The notes: generated by a model from the sequence alone, not told the origin. A stretch of 64,000 nucleotides of DNA from Aporrectodea caliginosa (GCA_020284085.1 JACEVL010000483.1:620001-684000), one strand, 5' to 3'; shown: positions 1 to 12,210, counted from the stretch's first letter. A program made the numbers and translations.

Positions 1-1170
1 TGCTGCACAACAAGTGGATTGAAAAAAGTGGTGAAGATTAGCCTAATCAGTTACACCTAAAGGTAACAACTATATGAAATCTGTGCCTAAAATCAAATCT
101 TTAAGCTTGGACTCTCTTAAATCTCAAACTACAAATCAAATATCTCATCAAAATCTTGACTCTTTAAAGTCTGAATCCCAAATCATATCACATTGGGTAT
201 GATGATTGCAGTTCTGTTACAGTAGGAACAGGACCAGACTGTCCAATTCTACCGAGTAGCTAGGGCATGGCGTGCTTTCTCATGTAGTGGTCAATCTTAC
301 AAAAATATTCCTCCACCGAAAATGACAACTCTCAGCTGAACATGATTGTATGACACTTGAGTATGCGGCAGTTAAGCAAGCATCAAATTAACAACTTCAA
401 CATGAAAGCGTGCGATAGTTGAGCGAGTGACAAATAAGCAACTGCAATATGTGGTGTTTCCGGAGATGAACTTAACTATTCCTCTTGTGTCCATTGAAGA
501 TTAATTTGATAAACTTTAAAATTGTCAATATAGTTGCATTTTTATAATAATTCTTAGTATATTAACTGATGGAGATTTACAAGCCATCAAAAGGAAAAGA
601 TCAAATCCTTCTGAATGCGTATTTCTATCGTCTGTCAAAGAAAAACAAGACACCAATAAACTGGACATGTGATCAACAAAACTATAATGGTAGTTTAACA
701 ACTTCAATGAATAATGTGAACCTATTGCTAATTTTAAAGAACTAAGAGAGCAAAGCCAACAAAAAGATAAAATCAGAATTACACAAACAATTTTTACAAA
801 AGTATACAATAAAATTTAACAAATAACTTCTAACTCTAGGCAAGTATGCAAAGAGCTACAAAACAATTAATGAATTTAGTCAAAAATTATATTATTTTTT
901 ATAATCAATGATGACATTGTCCCTCAAAAGTTTGTTGCCATCACTGCCTTCAATCTCGAAACCTCCACATCATCAAACGTGTTTATTCTGAGTCTTTAAA
1001 AATTGGAGAAATAATTTAATTTATTTTTTTTGCTTGGCTGATTAATAAAATTAGAGAAACAACCATCAATGAGCTTTATGTTTTTTGCACCAATTATGAC
1101 AACAGTTCATTGCCATGGCCGTCTTCAAATCTAAAACCCTTCACATTGTCAAAAATACTCGTTTCAAAAG
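1..1170. other. AT-rich stretch, no gene recognised
   Basis: Short AT-rich ORFs only, with no recognisable protein similarity, splice-flanked coding block or terminal repeats on either strand. I see nothing I can support here. Confidence 0.5.
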
Positions 1171-1182
1171 CCCTTAAAATAT

Positions 1183-1235
1183 TCATTCATTCATTCATTC
1201 GTTCAGAGCCTTTCCAGAGGTGCTCCCAGCCCAAA
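1183..1235 (-). repeat. (ATTC)n plus fragment of a SINE 3' domain
   Basis: A short (ATTC)n run is followed by a CAGAGGTGCTCCC block. The same block follows (ATTC)n tracts at 1677 and 22008, so this looks like a truncated copy of that SINE-like family. On the minus strand the tetranucleotide would be its 3' tail. Confidence 0.5.
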
Positions 1236-1676
1236 CCTGGCAGAAACAAAATGTAAATTGTCTTCAGAAAGTAAAGACTTAAAAAAATTTAGTTTAAGTT
1301 TATTTTAATTTTAGTTTAAGTTTATTTTAATTTTCTAATCACCGTCAATTTACATTCATTCAATTTTTATTTTCCAAATCATGTTAGTGTTAGTTCTGCT
1401 ATAAAAATGATTTAAGTTTTAGCTACAGTTCTAGTGTTATTACATCTAGTTTTAAATGTTGCAATTAAGTTTTAGAAATGCACACATCTCTAACTATTTT
1501 TTAAAAAAAACAAGCTTTAATGCTAGAAACCACAAAAACCTTAAATCTTTAAAAGAATAAAGTATGATAACTAAATGATAACGAAATACCTGTGAGAAGT
1601 AAATCAAGAAAGTTAGTCTCATTACAGACAGGACACTGCAATTACATTGTCATAGCCGTTCCAAAGAGTCAACGAT

Positions 1677-1990
1677 CATATTCATTCATTCATTCATTCA
1701 TTCATTCATGAGATTTATATAGCACCTCTTCGAGGAAACTACTCAGAGGTGCTCCAGACTCCAGCACGGCCAAAAAGAACAGGTTTCAGATGAACGTGTC
1801 AGAGAGCATTCTGGGAAGCAGGTGAAATTCCACGGGCAGCCCATTCCCGACGGTCAGGCCCACCACTAAGAAAGTACAACCTTGCGTGGTAGCTGTATGG
1901 ACAAACGGGACTACGAGCACCCCCTCCCAGAGGAGAGAAGGGAGGCGACTACCCTGGGCACCCGATACGCCAGGGTAGTCGCTCCTTTTT
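1677..1990 (-). repeat. SINE-like repeat with (GAAT)n tail
   Basis: An (ATTC)n tract (1677-1708) is followed by TTTATATAGCACC, a short spacer and CTCAGAGGTGCTCC, then about 230 bases of unique-looking sequence. A diverged copy of the same arrangement is at 22008-22340 and a short one at 1183. Read on the minus strand it ends in a tetranucleotide tail, as many SINEs do. The block near 1947-1982 contains a 13-bp inverted repeat (GCGACTACCCTGG and its complement). ORFs here are not convincing as genes. Confidence 0.55.
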
Positions 1991-2239
1991 GGCCTCATGT
2001 ACTCTGTCCAAAATGCAAAGCCAAAAACCTGGAAAATGTCTGGCTTTTGTTATGTTTGTTTTATTGGGTTATTAGCTATTAATGCTCATGAAACTTGATA
2101 ATTCATCCTATATGACGGCGTCGTTAAATAAACGTATTTTCAAACCTATCAATCACCAATTAAATCTATATGCAGAGTTGCAGACCTGTCCACTACCACA
2201 CCCACAATATCTCCACATTCCATTTTCTCTCCTGATTTG

Positions 2240-2855
2240 TCAGGCTAAAGCCCTGGTTTCCAGCCATCTTGACTACTGCAACTTGCTTCTTACTGGAATT
2301 TCAAAAGGTAACTTGATGAAGTTTCAATTAGTCCAAAATGCCTTTGCCAGAGCTATTGCTAAAACTGTAAAATAGGAACATATATCACTGTGCATTGGCT
2401 CCCTATAGAAGAGTCAATTACTTTCAAGACTGGGACAAGACTCTACATACATTTCAGTCAATCATATTATATTCACTCTTTGCTGACTTAGACTATGAAG
2501 TCTTCTCTGTACTCAAACCAGGTCTTCTAACTTTCTCGATCCATGGACAAGGGCAACTCTCTGTAGGCGCTTCTGATCTGTTGCTGGCCCTAAACTCAGA
2601 AACCCTCTTCTGTCACAAGTTTGCTCCACACTGTGTTCTTACCTTCACACCTCGACTAAGAACTCATCTTACAACTCATTTCCTGCATACTATGCATAGG
2701 CCGTTTCTGAATCTTCTCGGGCTTCCTTTTTAGCATTCGACCAGACTCGCCCTGGAATTTAGCTTGCACAATGCTTTTGATATATATAGAGACCCTCGAC
2801 CCTCGACCGATGCCTTGAGCATTATAACCAAGCGCTACAGAAGTTTTACTTAACA
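2240..2855 (+). pseudogene. LINE reverse transcriptase C-terminal relic (CR1/L2/Jockey-like)
   Basis: Conceptual translation gives SSHLDYCNLLLTGI followed by LVQNAFARAIAKT, the typical block after the RT thumb in CR1/L2/Jockey-type non-LTR retrotransposons (family pattern SRLDYCN...L..VQNAAARL). Further pieces in other frames (near 2560-2850) keep the expected order, ending with a DALSIITKRYRSFT-like tail. Stop codons and frameshifts show it is dead. Only the 3' part of the ORF is present, as in 5'-truncated LINE copies. Family-level assignment is from memory of motifs; the clade is uncertain. Confidence 0.7.
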
Positions 2856-2856
2856 T

Positions 2857-3141
2857 TTAGATTATATTATTAGAAACTGCGGCGCTCACTCTCACATCTG
2901 TCTTAAATGTGAATTTTTGCGGAACAGATGCAACAGTCGATTTGCCAAGTAAACTCCTTGCGAGTGAGTCTGTTGTGGAAACCTCATCATCTTCATTTTG
3001 TCCAGGTGATCCCTTTGCAGGAAGAAACAACGAATTATTAATAACAGGCTGCTCCGCGGTAAATGACTTGACTGGGTGATTACCAGCTACCTTCGCCCAC
3101 CCTCCTTGTATTCGCGATTTCTTCCGTTTCTCGGAACTCAT
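2857..3141 (-). CDS. Unassigned 94-aa ORF, possible first coding exon
   Basis: I do not recognise this protein. The 94-residue ORF starts MSSEKRKKSR, is basic at the N terminus, then serine/threonine and acid rich (QNEDDEVSTTDS), with no hydrophobic segment. Its composition looks more like real disordered coding sequence than the AT-rich ORFs nearby, and the ATG is preceded by a GC-balanced stretch. It could be the first exon of a host gene or the N terminus of a hAT-like transposase, which often begins with a short basic tail. No downstream exon was found and the ORF ends in AT-rich sequence. Confidence 0.3.
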   Translation of the reverse strand: MSSEKRKKSRIQGGWAKVAGNHPVKSFTAEQPVINNSLFLPAKGSPGQNEDDEVSTTDSLARSLLGKSTVASVPQKFTFKTDVRVSAAVSNNII

Positions 3142-3414
3142 CGTAACGACAACGAAGTTTACACAACGATAACCAAATTCTACGAGGAAACCAAATACAT
3201 CATTTGTAATAATTATTATTATTTATAAACGCATAATACACGCTCAGCATATAATTGCCTTCTATTATAATAGGCCTATACTTTTGACACAGGAACACGA
3301 TCATCATGTTCTTTATCTTCCGGTCTTTTGTAGCGCCGTCTTAAGTAAAGCAACGTGATCAGAATGTCAATATATAGGCCTAATATAATATTTTCGTTTA
3401 TTGAAACAATCCGG

Positions 3415-3545
3415 TTGACTCACCGCAACCGGTTACAGTGTACAATTATGCAATTGAAACAATTGACATGAACACAAATGACAGAAGACTTAACTTCAGT
3501 CTTAACTTAACTACTAACAGAACAGACAGCCTGCAATACACGGCA
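3415..3545. repeat. Dispersed repeat, first of three copies
   Basis: The segment with ACAATTGACATGAACACAAA, then TTAACTACTAACA and ACAGACAGCCTGCAATA is repeated in diverged form near 32560-32665 and 49810-49930. No coding potential. The other two copies are preceded by an (AAT)n run and a short hairpin, which suggests a small SINE-like or MITE family. Confidence 0.6.
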
Positions 3546-3809
3546 GAATCCATATGATTCATTTGCTCACAGACCCAGGACGTTTCACCCGTCCGAATGT
3601 CAATAAATAAATTTGTAACGTGCGATGTTGGAAAACTTTAGATTTTAGAATGTTACACTTTGAATATTAGATACTAGCCTATTGCACCTCTGGTGTGCTT
3701 GCACAACGATGTCATTAACATTCATATGTTTATATATAGCTTAGGCCTACTTCAATACCGCTGTACAATAGGCCTACAACTGATCTTTGATATCGCCCTT
3801 CTTACTAAG

Positions 3810-4016
3810 GTTGCTCCAAGCTCAGAAGTGTCACACACCTCGGCGGCGCAGAAGCAGTTATATTGCAGAGCAATTGTGCGCGCAGGACTTGCTCAAGTCA
3901 AGGTCCCTACGCGGACGGCTTGAGGTGGATTCGAAGTTTCGAACCTGCAACCCTCCGGCTGTTACCGGGCTGTAAGGCACCGAACATACCCCTACACTAC
4001 CGCGCCCCACCTCAGT
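3810..4016 (-). repeat. tRNA-derived SINE, unit-2 type, diverged
   Basis: On the minus strand the copy begins GGGGCGCGGTAGTGTAGGGG, has a damaged B-box region with a small insertion (a doubled TTCGAA), and continues with the GTAGGGACC and AAGTCC blocks shared with the copies at 12386, 18300, 36818 and 60450. The 3' part is degraded. It is the oldest-looking copy of this family here. Confidence 0.7.
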
Positions 4017-5475
4017 CGCAATAATCCTTCATCATCATCAGTTCCAGTAGTTTCAGAAAGGTCGTTGTGGTTCCAGATTTAGGCCCAGGGCCCATGGGCT
4101 CGACTCATTTTGGAAGGCCATACGCAGTGACAGACTTTTACAGTCTTTAGCCTAATAGTTTTGTACTATTAGTAGGCAAGGACAAAAAATGCCGCCCCTT
4201 AATAATAAATGACATCTCTTTGACGGAAGTTACCATAATGTATTTTTTCGGAATTTGCCGCCCCTTGACAAATGCTGTTCTAGGCAGACGCCCATATCGC
4301 CTATACCTAAAACCGGTGTCACCATGGGCGCCCGCAGCATAGGTCAAGGGGGGTCGCGTGACCCCCCTGGAAATTATGATGCAAATTTAAATATAAAAAT
4401 CCGACAAGTTTAATCATGCAAATGAAGCTTAAATAAAATTATGTTCAAATCACTTAGTAATTACTAGCTTTAGTTTCAGACTGCTTAAGCCTAATAGTAA
4501 GTTACTATACTAATAGCCTATTCAGTGGCGGATTTAGCAATAGGCCTGCAAGCCAACCGCCCTCCCCCGTTCCCCTTCTCGTTGTGTTCCGGCACCCCTT
4601 AAAACCAGACCCGTCCGTCATCGTGTGCTGCCACTGGCCTGCCAGAACGGACCTGGCATGGCCGAGATTTAGTTCTTATCTTAACCCCAATGCCCGATGT
4701 GCAGACCTGCACGGGAAGGACTAAGTTCTAAGTTCTTAACCCCAATAAACAATGCTCATCACGACTGAGTGCGCTAGGTCTACGTTCAACTGTACTTCCT
4801 CAAGTATTTCTGATCTGTCTCTCTTAACGTATGTATTTTAAAGTATAGGGACTAAGTAAGGAGTAAGGGTATAGAAACGAGGATGGCTGAGAACAGAACA
4901 GAACAACAAGGGTATAGAGAGACGAACAGCATCGACAGGTCAAGGAAGATTAGCATGACCCTGACCCTCAGTCTTCGAGTGTCTCACTCTCGGGATGTAG
5001 GCTATCACTTCCAATGTGGAACAGTCATTCACACACAAAACGCATGAACAGTTGAAGTCACCCTCGATATGTAATACCTCTTCCAAACATAGCAAGCCAG
5101 CATCAGGCAGGCAGCTTAAACACATCTATCATCAAACTATATATATAATTATATATATATATATATTAGGGTGTGTCTTATTTTGCAACTTTGGATTTCT
5201 TAAAGTCTCAGCCCCTAAACTTGTTCCTTTGGTCAAATTAATACCTTGTACAAAGTTTTATTCAATTTGGTCAACATTTAGGGGTAGCTCAACAAAGTTT
5301 AATTTCTTGGGGTAGGCATATGCATATTTTTGGTCTCCAGCACGAACTACACAGTACACGTAGGAGTTAAATATTAAATTTAGATTTCTTCTTGCTTCTA
5401 CCTATTTATTTCTTTGTATTTTACTTACCTGTTTTTATTTTGTTCAACATTATTAATGATAATAATATTATTAAT

Positions 5476-5591
<116 letters not shown>

Positions 5592-5714
5592 TAATATTAA
5601 TATTAATAACAATAATAATTATTATAATTCGTAGACAGTCGATAAATCGAAGCAACAATTCAGAAGCACTTAATTAGTGTTATACTTACCTCCAATTCTC
5701 CATACTTACTTACA

Positions 5715-7350
5715 AGGAGCTGTTGGTAGACTTACAACACCTGCAGGCTGTGAACAGAGGGCACGAGTTAACGTTATGATACCCGATTATAGCTGCAGTC
5801 CTCGATCGAACCAAATTGAGCGACAAAAAGGCTACAACTGTATTAGCAGCAGTTGATCAAAATCTTGGTCATGATGTCTAGGAATTAAATATCAAGGATT
5901 CGTCAATTCACAGAGCACAGCACAATCTAGCTCAAATTGCTTCACGTTGTCTATCAGCTTAAAGAACAGTTTCAAGGAAATGTCTCTCTCGAGGTCTACT
6001 GGGTTGGTAAACTCCTAAGAGACCTCACTGTGTAGGAGGAACCTGTTGATCGATTTCCAGTAATAGTTGCGGGAGCTGGAGTGAACCCGTTGCTCTGGGT
6101 TCCAAAATTGACTTCCAGTAATGGTGAAGCTCAGGGAACCGTTGCAGCCTGTTTGATAGAAAATTGAGGCCTTGTCGATCGCATTGCTTCCATGTGTTTT
6201 GATACCACTTCCATTAACACAGGAAATAGAACTGGCTCTTGTGTTCTTCTGTAACAGAAACTCGGAAAGAAGCTTTGGCAATTAGGCTGGCAAGTCGGCC
6301 GCACATAATGGAGTTCGTTCCAGACGCAGCCTTTCTCGATAGTTTTGCTATGACCTCAGGGCCAGACATTGCCAACTTTAAACGTTTCCAGATGAACTGG
6401 ATATGAACAGATATGGCCCTGGAGCAGCTCATGAAGAGGTAGCAAGTCTGTTGAAAGATGACAAAGACAGCCTGCTGTCATTTTCTGAAAGCCAATCTGG
6501 CTTTCAGAAAATGCCAGCAGGCTGACCATTGTCAGCCTAGAGATGACAATCGAGAATTCATTGACCTTGTGAGAAGTTTTCTTGGAAAACGCGGAATATC
6601 AATTATGGCTTCTGGATCCATGCATCATGCCAGGTGGATATCAAAGGCAATGTACTCTTCAGAGATATGGATGTTCCGGGCCAAATTAAACTTAAAACTA
6701 AAGAAGAGAAGGGACTCCGGAACATGTGTATCTTCATAATTCGCATCTACAGGTATGTCAAGGCCTGGTTCACGGCTTCAAATCCAATTGCATCTTCAAA
6801 TCATGATCTCCACTTCCTTCAGCTCTTGGACCATTACGAAACAGTGATCAAATGCACGGCAAATGCCACGCGAAAAAAATTTACTGGTCACCTTTGGCAT
6901 CTCAGTGAAGAGCTCATTGGCTTTGCCTGTTTTGATGCGACAGTACCTGTTGAATCCAAACGAGCAATGGTAAGGACAATTAATGAGAAGAAAGGCATAG
7001 AAGAGCCTGCAAACGCGGCAAAATTGAAATAAGGAAATGTCAAAACATGCGTATTGAGGTCTTCATCACAAAAAAATATGATAAATTTGTTCTGCCAGCT
7101 TGGAATTCCGGCTGGATTCCTGAATTGTGATCCGGATTTCTGACTACAGCGAGACGATTATAAGGATGCTATCAAGACTGCTGAACATCTGAGGGTTGTC
7201 AATGAGAATGCTGAAAGAGGCGTTGCCTCATCGAGTACTACAACAGCATTATTGCGAAGAAAACACCAGAAACAGTAGTTACGCCACGTTGTCCAGGAAC
7301 ACCGTCTACTGTTTCCAACTTGCAAAAAAGACTTCTTTACTGCCTGGCAA
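5715..7350 (+). pseudogene. Decayed multicopy transposase-like gene
   Basis: Reading across frameshifts and stops on the + strand gives ordered motifs: LSDKKATTVLAAV and SSIHRA (5800-5920), FPVIVAGAGVNPLLWVPKL (6045-6110), MCFDTTSINTGNRTGSCVLL (6185-6250), QPRDDNREFIDLVRSFLG (6535-6590), GSMHHARWISKAMYS (6615-6660), GHLWHLSEELIGFACFD (6885-6940) and LGIPAGFLNCDPDF then AERGVAS (7100-7230). From memory this order matches an uncharacterised protein family present in many copies in invertebrate genomes, probably a transposase with an RNase H-like fold (FDTT...NTG could hold an acidic catalytic residue; this is inference). A 16-bp hairpin insertion at 6479-6513 and many stops show it is non-functional. 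It fills the element at 5166-7663. Confidence 0.6.
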
Positions 7351-7659
7351 TTCATAGAGCTAGACAATAGGCACTCAGCAGTAGTTTTAACTGTAATCAA
7401 GCTTCCGATGCTCTCTACAGACAATGACTGTTAATTCTGACCTGCTTGAAGCTTGCATAACTATATAATCTAATTTGCGTACAAAATTCATCATTTCGCA
7501 GAAATTAATGAAAACTAAAGATCTCTTGAGCGACCTCTAAAACTTTATATATTTACCTACAATTTGGCAGGAGTTGGTTTTATACTAATTGGAACCAATC
7601 TGGGGGGTGAGACCGTAAAAAATTAAATATTGATTTTTTTCTGTACTGCTAAGAAACAC

Positions 7660-7794
<135 letters not shown>

Positions 7795-7944
7795 CACATT
7801 CCGGCCTCTCATGCTCCCAAGAGTTTGTACTTTGTAGTATAAGTTTATATAAAATTTCTAGTGAAGTCGGTGTTGTATTACTGCTTAACGACACTTTTTC
7901 ATATCGAAGATGATCAGTGTCGGAGGCAGAAAGCAACCTCGTAC

Positions 7945-8080
7945 TCCACGTTTATATTGCGACCGAGCCACCCGCAGTAAAGATCCGATAAATTAATCTC
8001 TGATAAACCGACCGACCGGGAAGCGAACCCGGGGCGCCGGCGCGGCGAGCGGGCACGAACCCACTCGGCCACTCAGGATC
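7945..8080 (-). repeat. tRNA-derived SINE, unit 1 only
   Basis: The minus strand reads GATCCTGAGTGGCCGAGTGG (A-box region), a B-box-like GGGTTCGCTTCCC, and then the tail segment CTTTACTGCGGGTGGCTCGG. It equals the first half of the dimeric SINE at 36818-37225 without the second half, so unit 1 can be found alone. Confidence 0.8.
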
Positions 8081-8766
8081 TCTCACGAACCCCTGGATAT
8101 ATAGGGGCCATCGAGTCTGGCCAGACGCATCTGAAGACAAATCACAAAGCGTCTTGGATATAATTTTATGCCTATTGCATCAATTGAATTTTCTCAACTA
8201 GTGACTCTCGGATTCGCGATCCGCATAATGAATTGTACTGCTACGAAACGAAGACTATTTGGTAGGCATGAAAGCAATCACATTCTTTAACCCGTTTTGG
8301 ACCAATGTTCGTTATACGAACACATTTTTTGATGACATAAAATTGGTTGAGGTCATCACTCTAGTTTTGTATTCAAGTGCTCTTATGTAAGCGAAAGGTT
8401 TGATTTGTCGGATAAATCGCAAAAAAAATTTGTTTTGAAAGTTTTGAACTGTTTTTGTCTTATGCTAAATACCTCAAATCCAGTATGTTCACCGTCTTTT
8501 GTTTGAAAATTTGTAATTTTGGTTCAATGCGTGATATCGTACGAGCTGATGGGTATTTGACAAGTGCACATATTTAGCACAAAGCACATGCCATTTGCAT
8601 AATTTTATTGTAATAACTGGAGTCGCAAAATTTTCATATCTCGTTCATGTTCGTTTTACGAAGATTGGTCCAATACGCTACTGATGGCGTCAAGTCTAGT
8701 CAACGTTGATTTACATAGGCCTATTTCTGATCTTGAGCTACGTGTATCAACCAAATCATATAGCCT

Positions 8767-8784
8767 ATATATATATATACACAC

Positions 8785-8818
<34 letters not shown>

Positions 8819-8981
8819 CTGTGTGTGTGTATCTCTGTGTGTGTCTGTGAGTGTGTCTGTGTGTGTCTGTGTGTGTCTGTGTGTGTCTGTGTGTGTGTCT
8901 GTGTGTCTGTGTGCTTGCGTGTTCGTGCGTGCGTGTGTGTGTATGTGTGTGTGTGTGTGTGTGTGCGCATGTGTGTGTGCG

Positions 8982-9072
<91 letters not shown>
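8767..9072. repeat. Compound (TA)n-(TG)n-(GA)n microsatellite
   Basis: (TA)n gives way to interrupted (TG)n with TCTG variants (about 8798-9027) and then a pure (GA)n run to 9072. All ORFs over it are low-complexity artefacts. Confidence 0.97.
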
Positions 9073-9073
<1 letters not shown>

Positions 9074-9076
<3 letters not shown>

Positions 9077-10010
9077 GACAGCCTCGGTAGTCACGCTTCT
9101 GACGATAGTTGAACATCCCCAGTGTCACACTTTTACTTTCGACAACTTCTTCACTTCTTCACAACACTGAAGATACAGTTTTTGCTGCCACTGGGACAAT
9201 ACGGGGGAACTGCTTGTGAGACAGCCTCTCATGAAATCCAGTGCGATGAAGAGACCAGGTCAGTGGCGTAGCAAGGTTTCTGAGGGCCCTTGTGCAGAGC
9301 CTCGGTGGTGGGCCCCTCCCCATTGAACTCCACTTTCGATTTAAAACAACAAAACCCTGGCACAAAGCGCTAATGCATACAGCATAAATGAGGTCAGATA
9401 ATCAAATTGGAAAGGTCACAAGTGTCAAGTCTATGGTTGTCTCAGAACAAGAATCCTAAAAGTGAAAACATTCCTATGCGCGCTTTCTCTTGGGTAAAAA
9501 TATCCACCACTGTTTAAGTCAAGCTGTTTGGCATGTTCATTTTCTATTGACAACATTGCCAGGTCGCTCAGCCGTCTTCAAACATGGTACTTCGTAGATA
9601 GTTTTTGATGAGCTTCAGTTTAAAAAAAGATCGTTCACATGTCGCTCTTACCGATATTGCTGAGTGGGCTTGTTAAGTTGATTTGATTACATTCTGAAAG
9701 GAAAGCCGCTCTGACGTTCTGACCGCCGGGGGGCCTTTGCGTCGCCGGGGGCCCTTGTGCTTTGCACAACCTGCACAACCCATTGCTACGCCACTGGACC
9801 AGGTAGAGAAATCGAATATCAGGGCAATGGAAGTGTCGTGGTGGCATTGTGGAAAGACAACAAGTCAGTGTTCATAGCAACAGACCATGTCGGTGTGAGT
9901 CCAACTGTGTCCAAGAGACGCTGCTTCAGTGTTGACAAGAAGCGCATCCAAGACAGTATGGGAATTGCAAAAAATAACGGGGGGGGAAGGTTAGACGTTG
10001 ATTTATGTGC
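9074..10010 (+). pseudogene. piggyBac transposase fragment, split by a MITE
   Basis: Before the MITE the + frame gives TASVVTLLTIVEHPQC and HTFTFDNFFTS, the FDNFFTS block shared by piggyBac transposases. After the MITE (from 9805) it gives REIEYQGNGSVVVALWKDNK, then SVFIATDHVGVSPT, KRRCFSVDKKRIQDSM, matching the family pattern of a V-W-D-N-K strand followed by a K-R-W-S-x-x-x-K-K-x-I block. The two pieces read through once the MITE and its duplication are set aside. N-terminal two thirds are missing. Confidence 0.8.
9261..9796. mobile_element. hAT MITE with 8-bp target duplication
   Basis: Ends are CAGTGGCGTAGCAAGG (left) and the inverse CATTGCTACGCCACTG (right); the 8-bp direct repeat GACCAGGT flanks it (9253-9260 and 9797-9804). 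CAGTGGCGTAGC ends and the 8-bp duplication are typical of hAT elements. At 536 bp with no transposase ORF it is non-autonomous. It interrupts the piggyBac transposase relic. Confidence 0.92.
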
Positions 10011-10520
10011 AGTTTGGGTGTGAAATGTAGACTTTACTATGGGAGCATAAGAAAGACTAGGGGGGGTTGAACCCCCAACCCCCCCGGCAATTCTCACTCT
10101 GATCCAAGACGGATTTAACACCAATTATCCATTTTTATTACGTTATTGTGTTACAATGTAATTTCATGCATGTTCAATATTTCACATGTTGTTAGTAGCC
10201 TATTGGCTACTACATATGTTAGTAGCCTATTGGCTATTGCATATGTTCGTAAAACGAACATATGCAAATTTGCATATGTTATTTGAGAATAGTCAAAAAC
10301 ATAATACATACGTTCAAACATTGCCATCAAGGCCCCAATAATTATCACAGATCATAAAAAATTTTCTTAATAAAGTTTTGGTCCAGAACGGGTTAAATAA
10401 ATTAAATTAGCTCTAAATTGTAATAAACTGGATGTAATTAAAAATTGTATCATAATAGCTTAAAATACTGGGCCTAAACGCAAATCCGCGGAAAAGCGGT
10501 TTTTGACAGAAAAACACATG

Positions 10521-10640
10521 GCACCAGGACTCCGCAATCTGTCAGTATTTTATAAAATATATCTCACTCTTCGTGCTACTTCAGTGAGTGCAGAAAGAAG
10601 TTTTAGATTGACAATATGTAATTATGTGAGTTTAGTTTTT
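10521..10640 (+). pseudogene. hAT transposase C-terminal dimerisation relic
   Basis: The + strand encodes APGLRNLSVFYKIYLTLRAT and SVSAERSFRLT, matching the hAT C-terminal dimerisation block (L..L...L..P.TS..AERSFS.LK). It is about 100 bp inside the right end of the hAT element at 4323-10720, as expected for a transposase read left to right. Nothing of the DDE core remains. Confidence 0.7.
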
Positions 10641-10741
10641 AATGACATATTATAACGCAACTAGACTAACTCTCTCGGCCGTGACTGACCCCCCTGCAAA
10701 AAATCCTGCGGGCGCACATGGGTGTCACAGATAGAGTAGGC

Positions 10742-11418
10742 CTATCCCACATAGGCTACATGAGCGAAATGGAGTAGGCATATTTGGTTTAGTTTGCATT
10801 GTCGTGCTACCCATCTGAGCGCCTGTCCTAGCTCTACCAAAGTCCGGGCTATGCTTACCTCTTCTTCTTCGTCTTCGGTATAGGACCTCCCCTGGGTGGA
10901 GTAAATAGGGTCATGGCCAGGTTGGAGGAAAGCGGCGGAGGTGTACCGGGAATCAGCCGGGTGGAAGACCAATCCACTTAAACTCTCAGATAACGGAGTG
11001 TTTGATGACTCCATTAATTACTGGGGGTCCATTCCCACATGATCATACCAGGATGGTATAGGCAAGCGGGATGGACTTTGGTTGTCCGTGGTTTCCAGTC
11101 TGGAAACGAAAGATTGGTCAGATCTACCAGGGTTCTTTGGTACCCTCTCACGACTATTTCTACTATCCAGGGCCGCCTGTATTACAGTCATCCGCTGCTG
11201 CAGCAGCATCATCTCCTTCTGTAAATCTGCGGAACTACTAGAACTGAACTCAGATATTTCGGTTGCATCACCTTCTTCTTCTTCAACTGTCTTACTACCT
11301 TACCTACTTCAATGGTCTCTGGTCTTTCCCTGTCTTGGTATGGTAATTTCCTATCTGAATCAACACCTTCTGATGGCGTAGCCAATAACACAGGTTTATT
11401 CAAGTTTGACAGGTCCAT
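10742..11418 (-). pseudogene. Possible retroelement gag-like N-terminal relic
   Basis: Three consecutive minus-strand ORF pieces (11418-11209, 11212-11018, 11014-10742) read as a glutamine- and arginine-rich helix (MMLLQQRMTVIQAALDSR), a serine/proline-rich linker and an acidic run (TEDEEEEVSIARTLVELG). This order suggests a broken gag-like or other coiled-coil N terminus. I do not recognise the family and a decayed host exon is possible. Confidence 0.25.
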
Positions 11419-11419
11419 C

Positions 11420-12210
11420 TCATTGATGGTGGTTTAACATACAAAAACTGCAGATAGCACTCAATAAGAATTTACAGGAAATAAAAGAATTACGTGAATT
11501 ATATTATTTCACAATGCACAGTGTTTCTGCTTATTCTTTGATTATCAGACTCAGTGATCTTTAAAGCCACTAAACTCAAAATTATAGATAATCGTGAATC
11601 TAATTAATTATATAAGTTTAATTAACAAATTTTCTCCTTATTCTTCCCGCTTTCTAACTCTTGTCACAATATTTAAAGTTGCGTAGGCCTATCTTTAGTT
11701 TGTACGTCGACCTGAAATTAATTTACTTCGTTTCTGGTAATTTTGACGGGAATTTCGTCTTGGCTATCGTGTTGCGTATAATTGTATAACGATGGGGATA
11801 TAACGGTTTATACTCTAAACCGGTTTATTCCACCCGGGGATATGCTTTAGGGGGGATAGAATATCTTGGGACACCGGCACTGGCCATACGAGCTCCAACA
11901 ATGTCCCCATACGATTTTCCAGCGACACACCACAGCTTGGGAGCCCAGCCGAGCAGCCTCCCACGAAGTTAGGTCGTATATGGGGTGGCGGGCAACTGAA
12001 GTATCTGATTAGACAATTTAGATATTGGCCAATATGGATGAGCCAACATTGAGTATAGACGAGCATATATAATAACAGAAATGGCGCGATCGCGGACCGC
12101 TTTCCACTTTCCGCGGCCTACGGTTCGCGCTGATCGAAGATTTCGCTCATTCATTGAGAGAGCTTCACGCCTTGCTGCCAGGCTACGGCGGGGAGATCTT
12201 CGGTTAAAAT
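11420..12210. other. No gene recognised
   Basis: AT-rich to 11790, then a GC-richer block (11815-12180) with an 83-aa minus ORF containing VGGCSAGLPSCGVSLENR. The composition suggests an old repeat fragment but I cannot name it. Confidence 0.35.

Larger units (their letters stand above)
8291..10392. mobile_element. piggyBac element with TTAA target sites
   Basis: The left end reads TTAA then CCCGTTTTGGACCAATG (TTAA 8287-8290) and the right end reads TTTTGGTCCAGAACGGG then TTAA (10393-10396), so near-perfect terminal inverted repeats are bounded by the canonical piggyBac TTAA. Subterminal palindromes GTTCGTTATACGAAC (left) and GTTCGTAAAACGAAC (right) are present. A degraded transposase piece lies inside (9074-10010). 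The element has been invaded by a hAT MITE and carries a long compound microsatellite, and it is itself inside the hAT element at 4323-10720. Confidence 0.88.

Noticed and set aside
4525..4634. CAGTGGCGGATTTAGC ... CTGCCACTGG as a small hAT MITE
   Set aside because: The opposite end matches for only 7-8 bases and the flanks do not form an 8-bp repeat.
8656..9170. ORFs of up to 154 codons rich in C/V, H/T or R/E
   Set aside because: Low-complexity translations of the compound (TG)n/(GA)n microsatellite.
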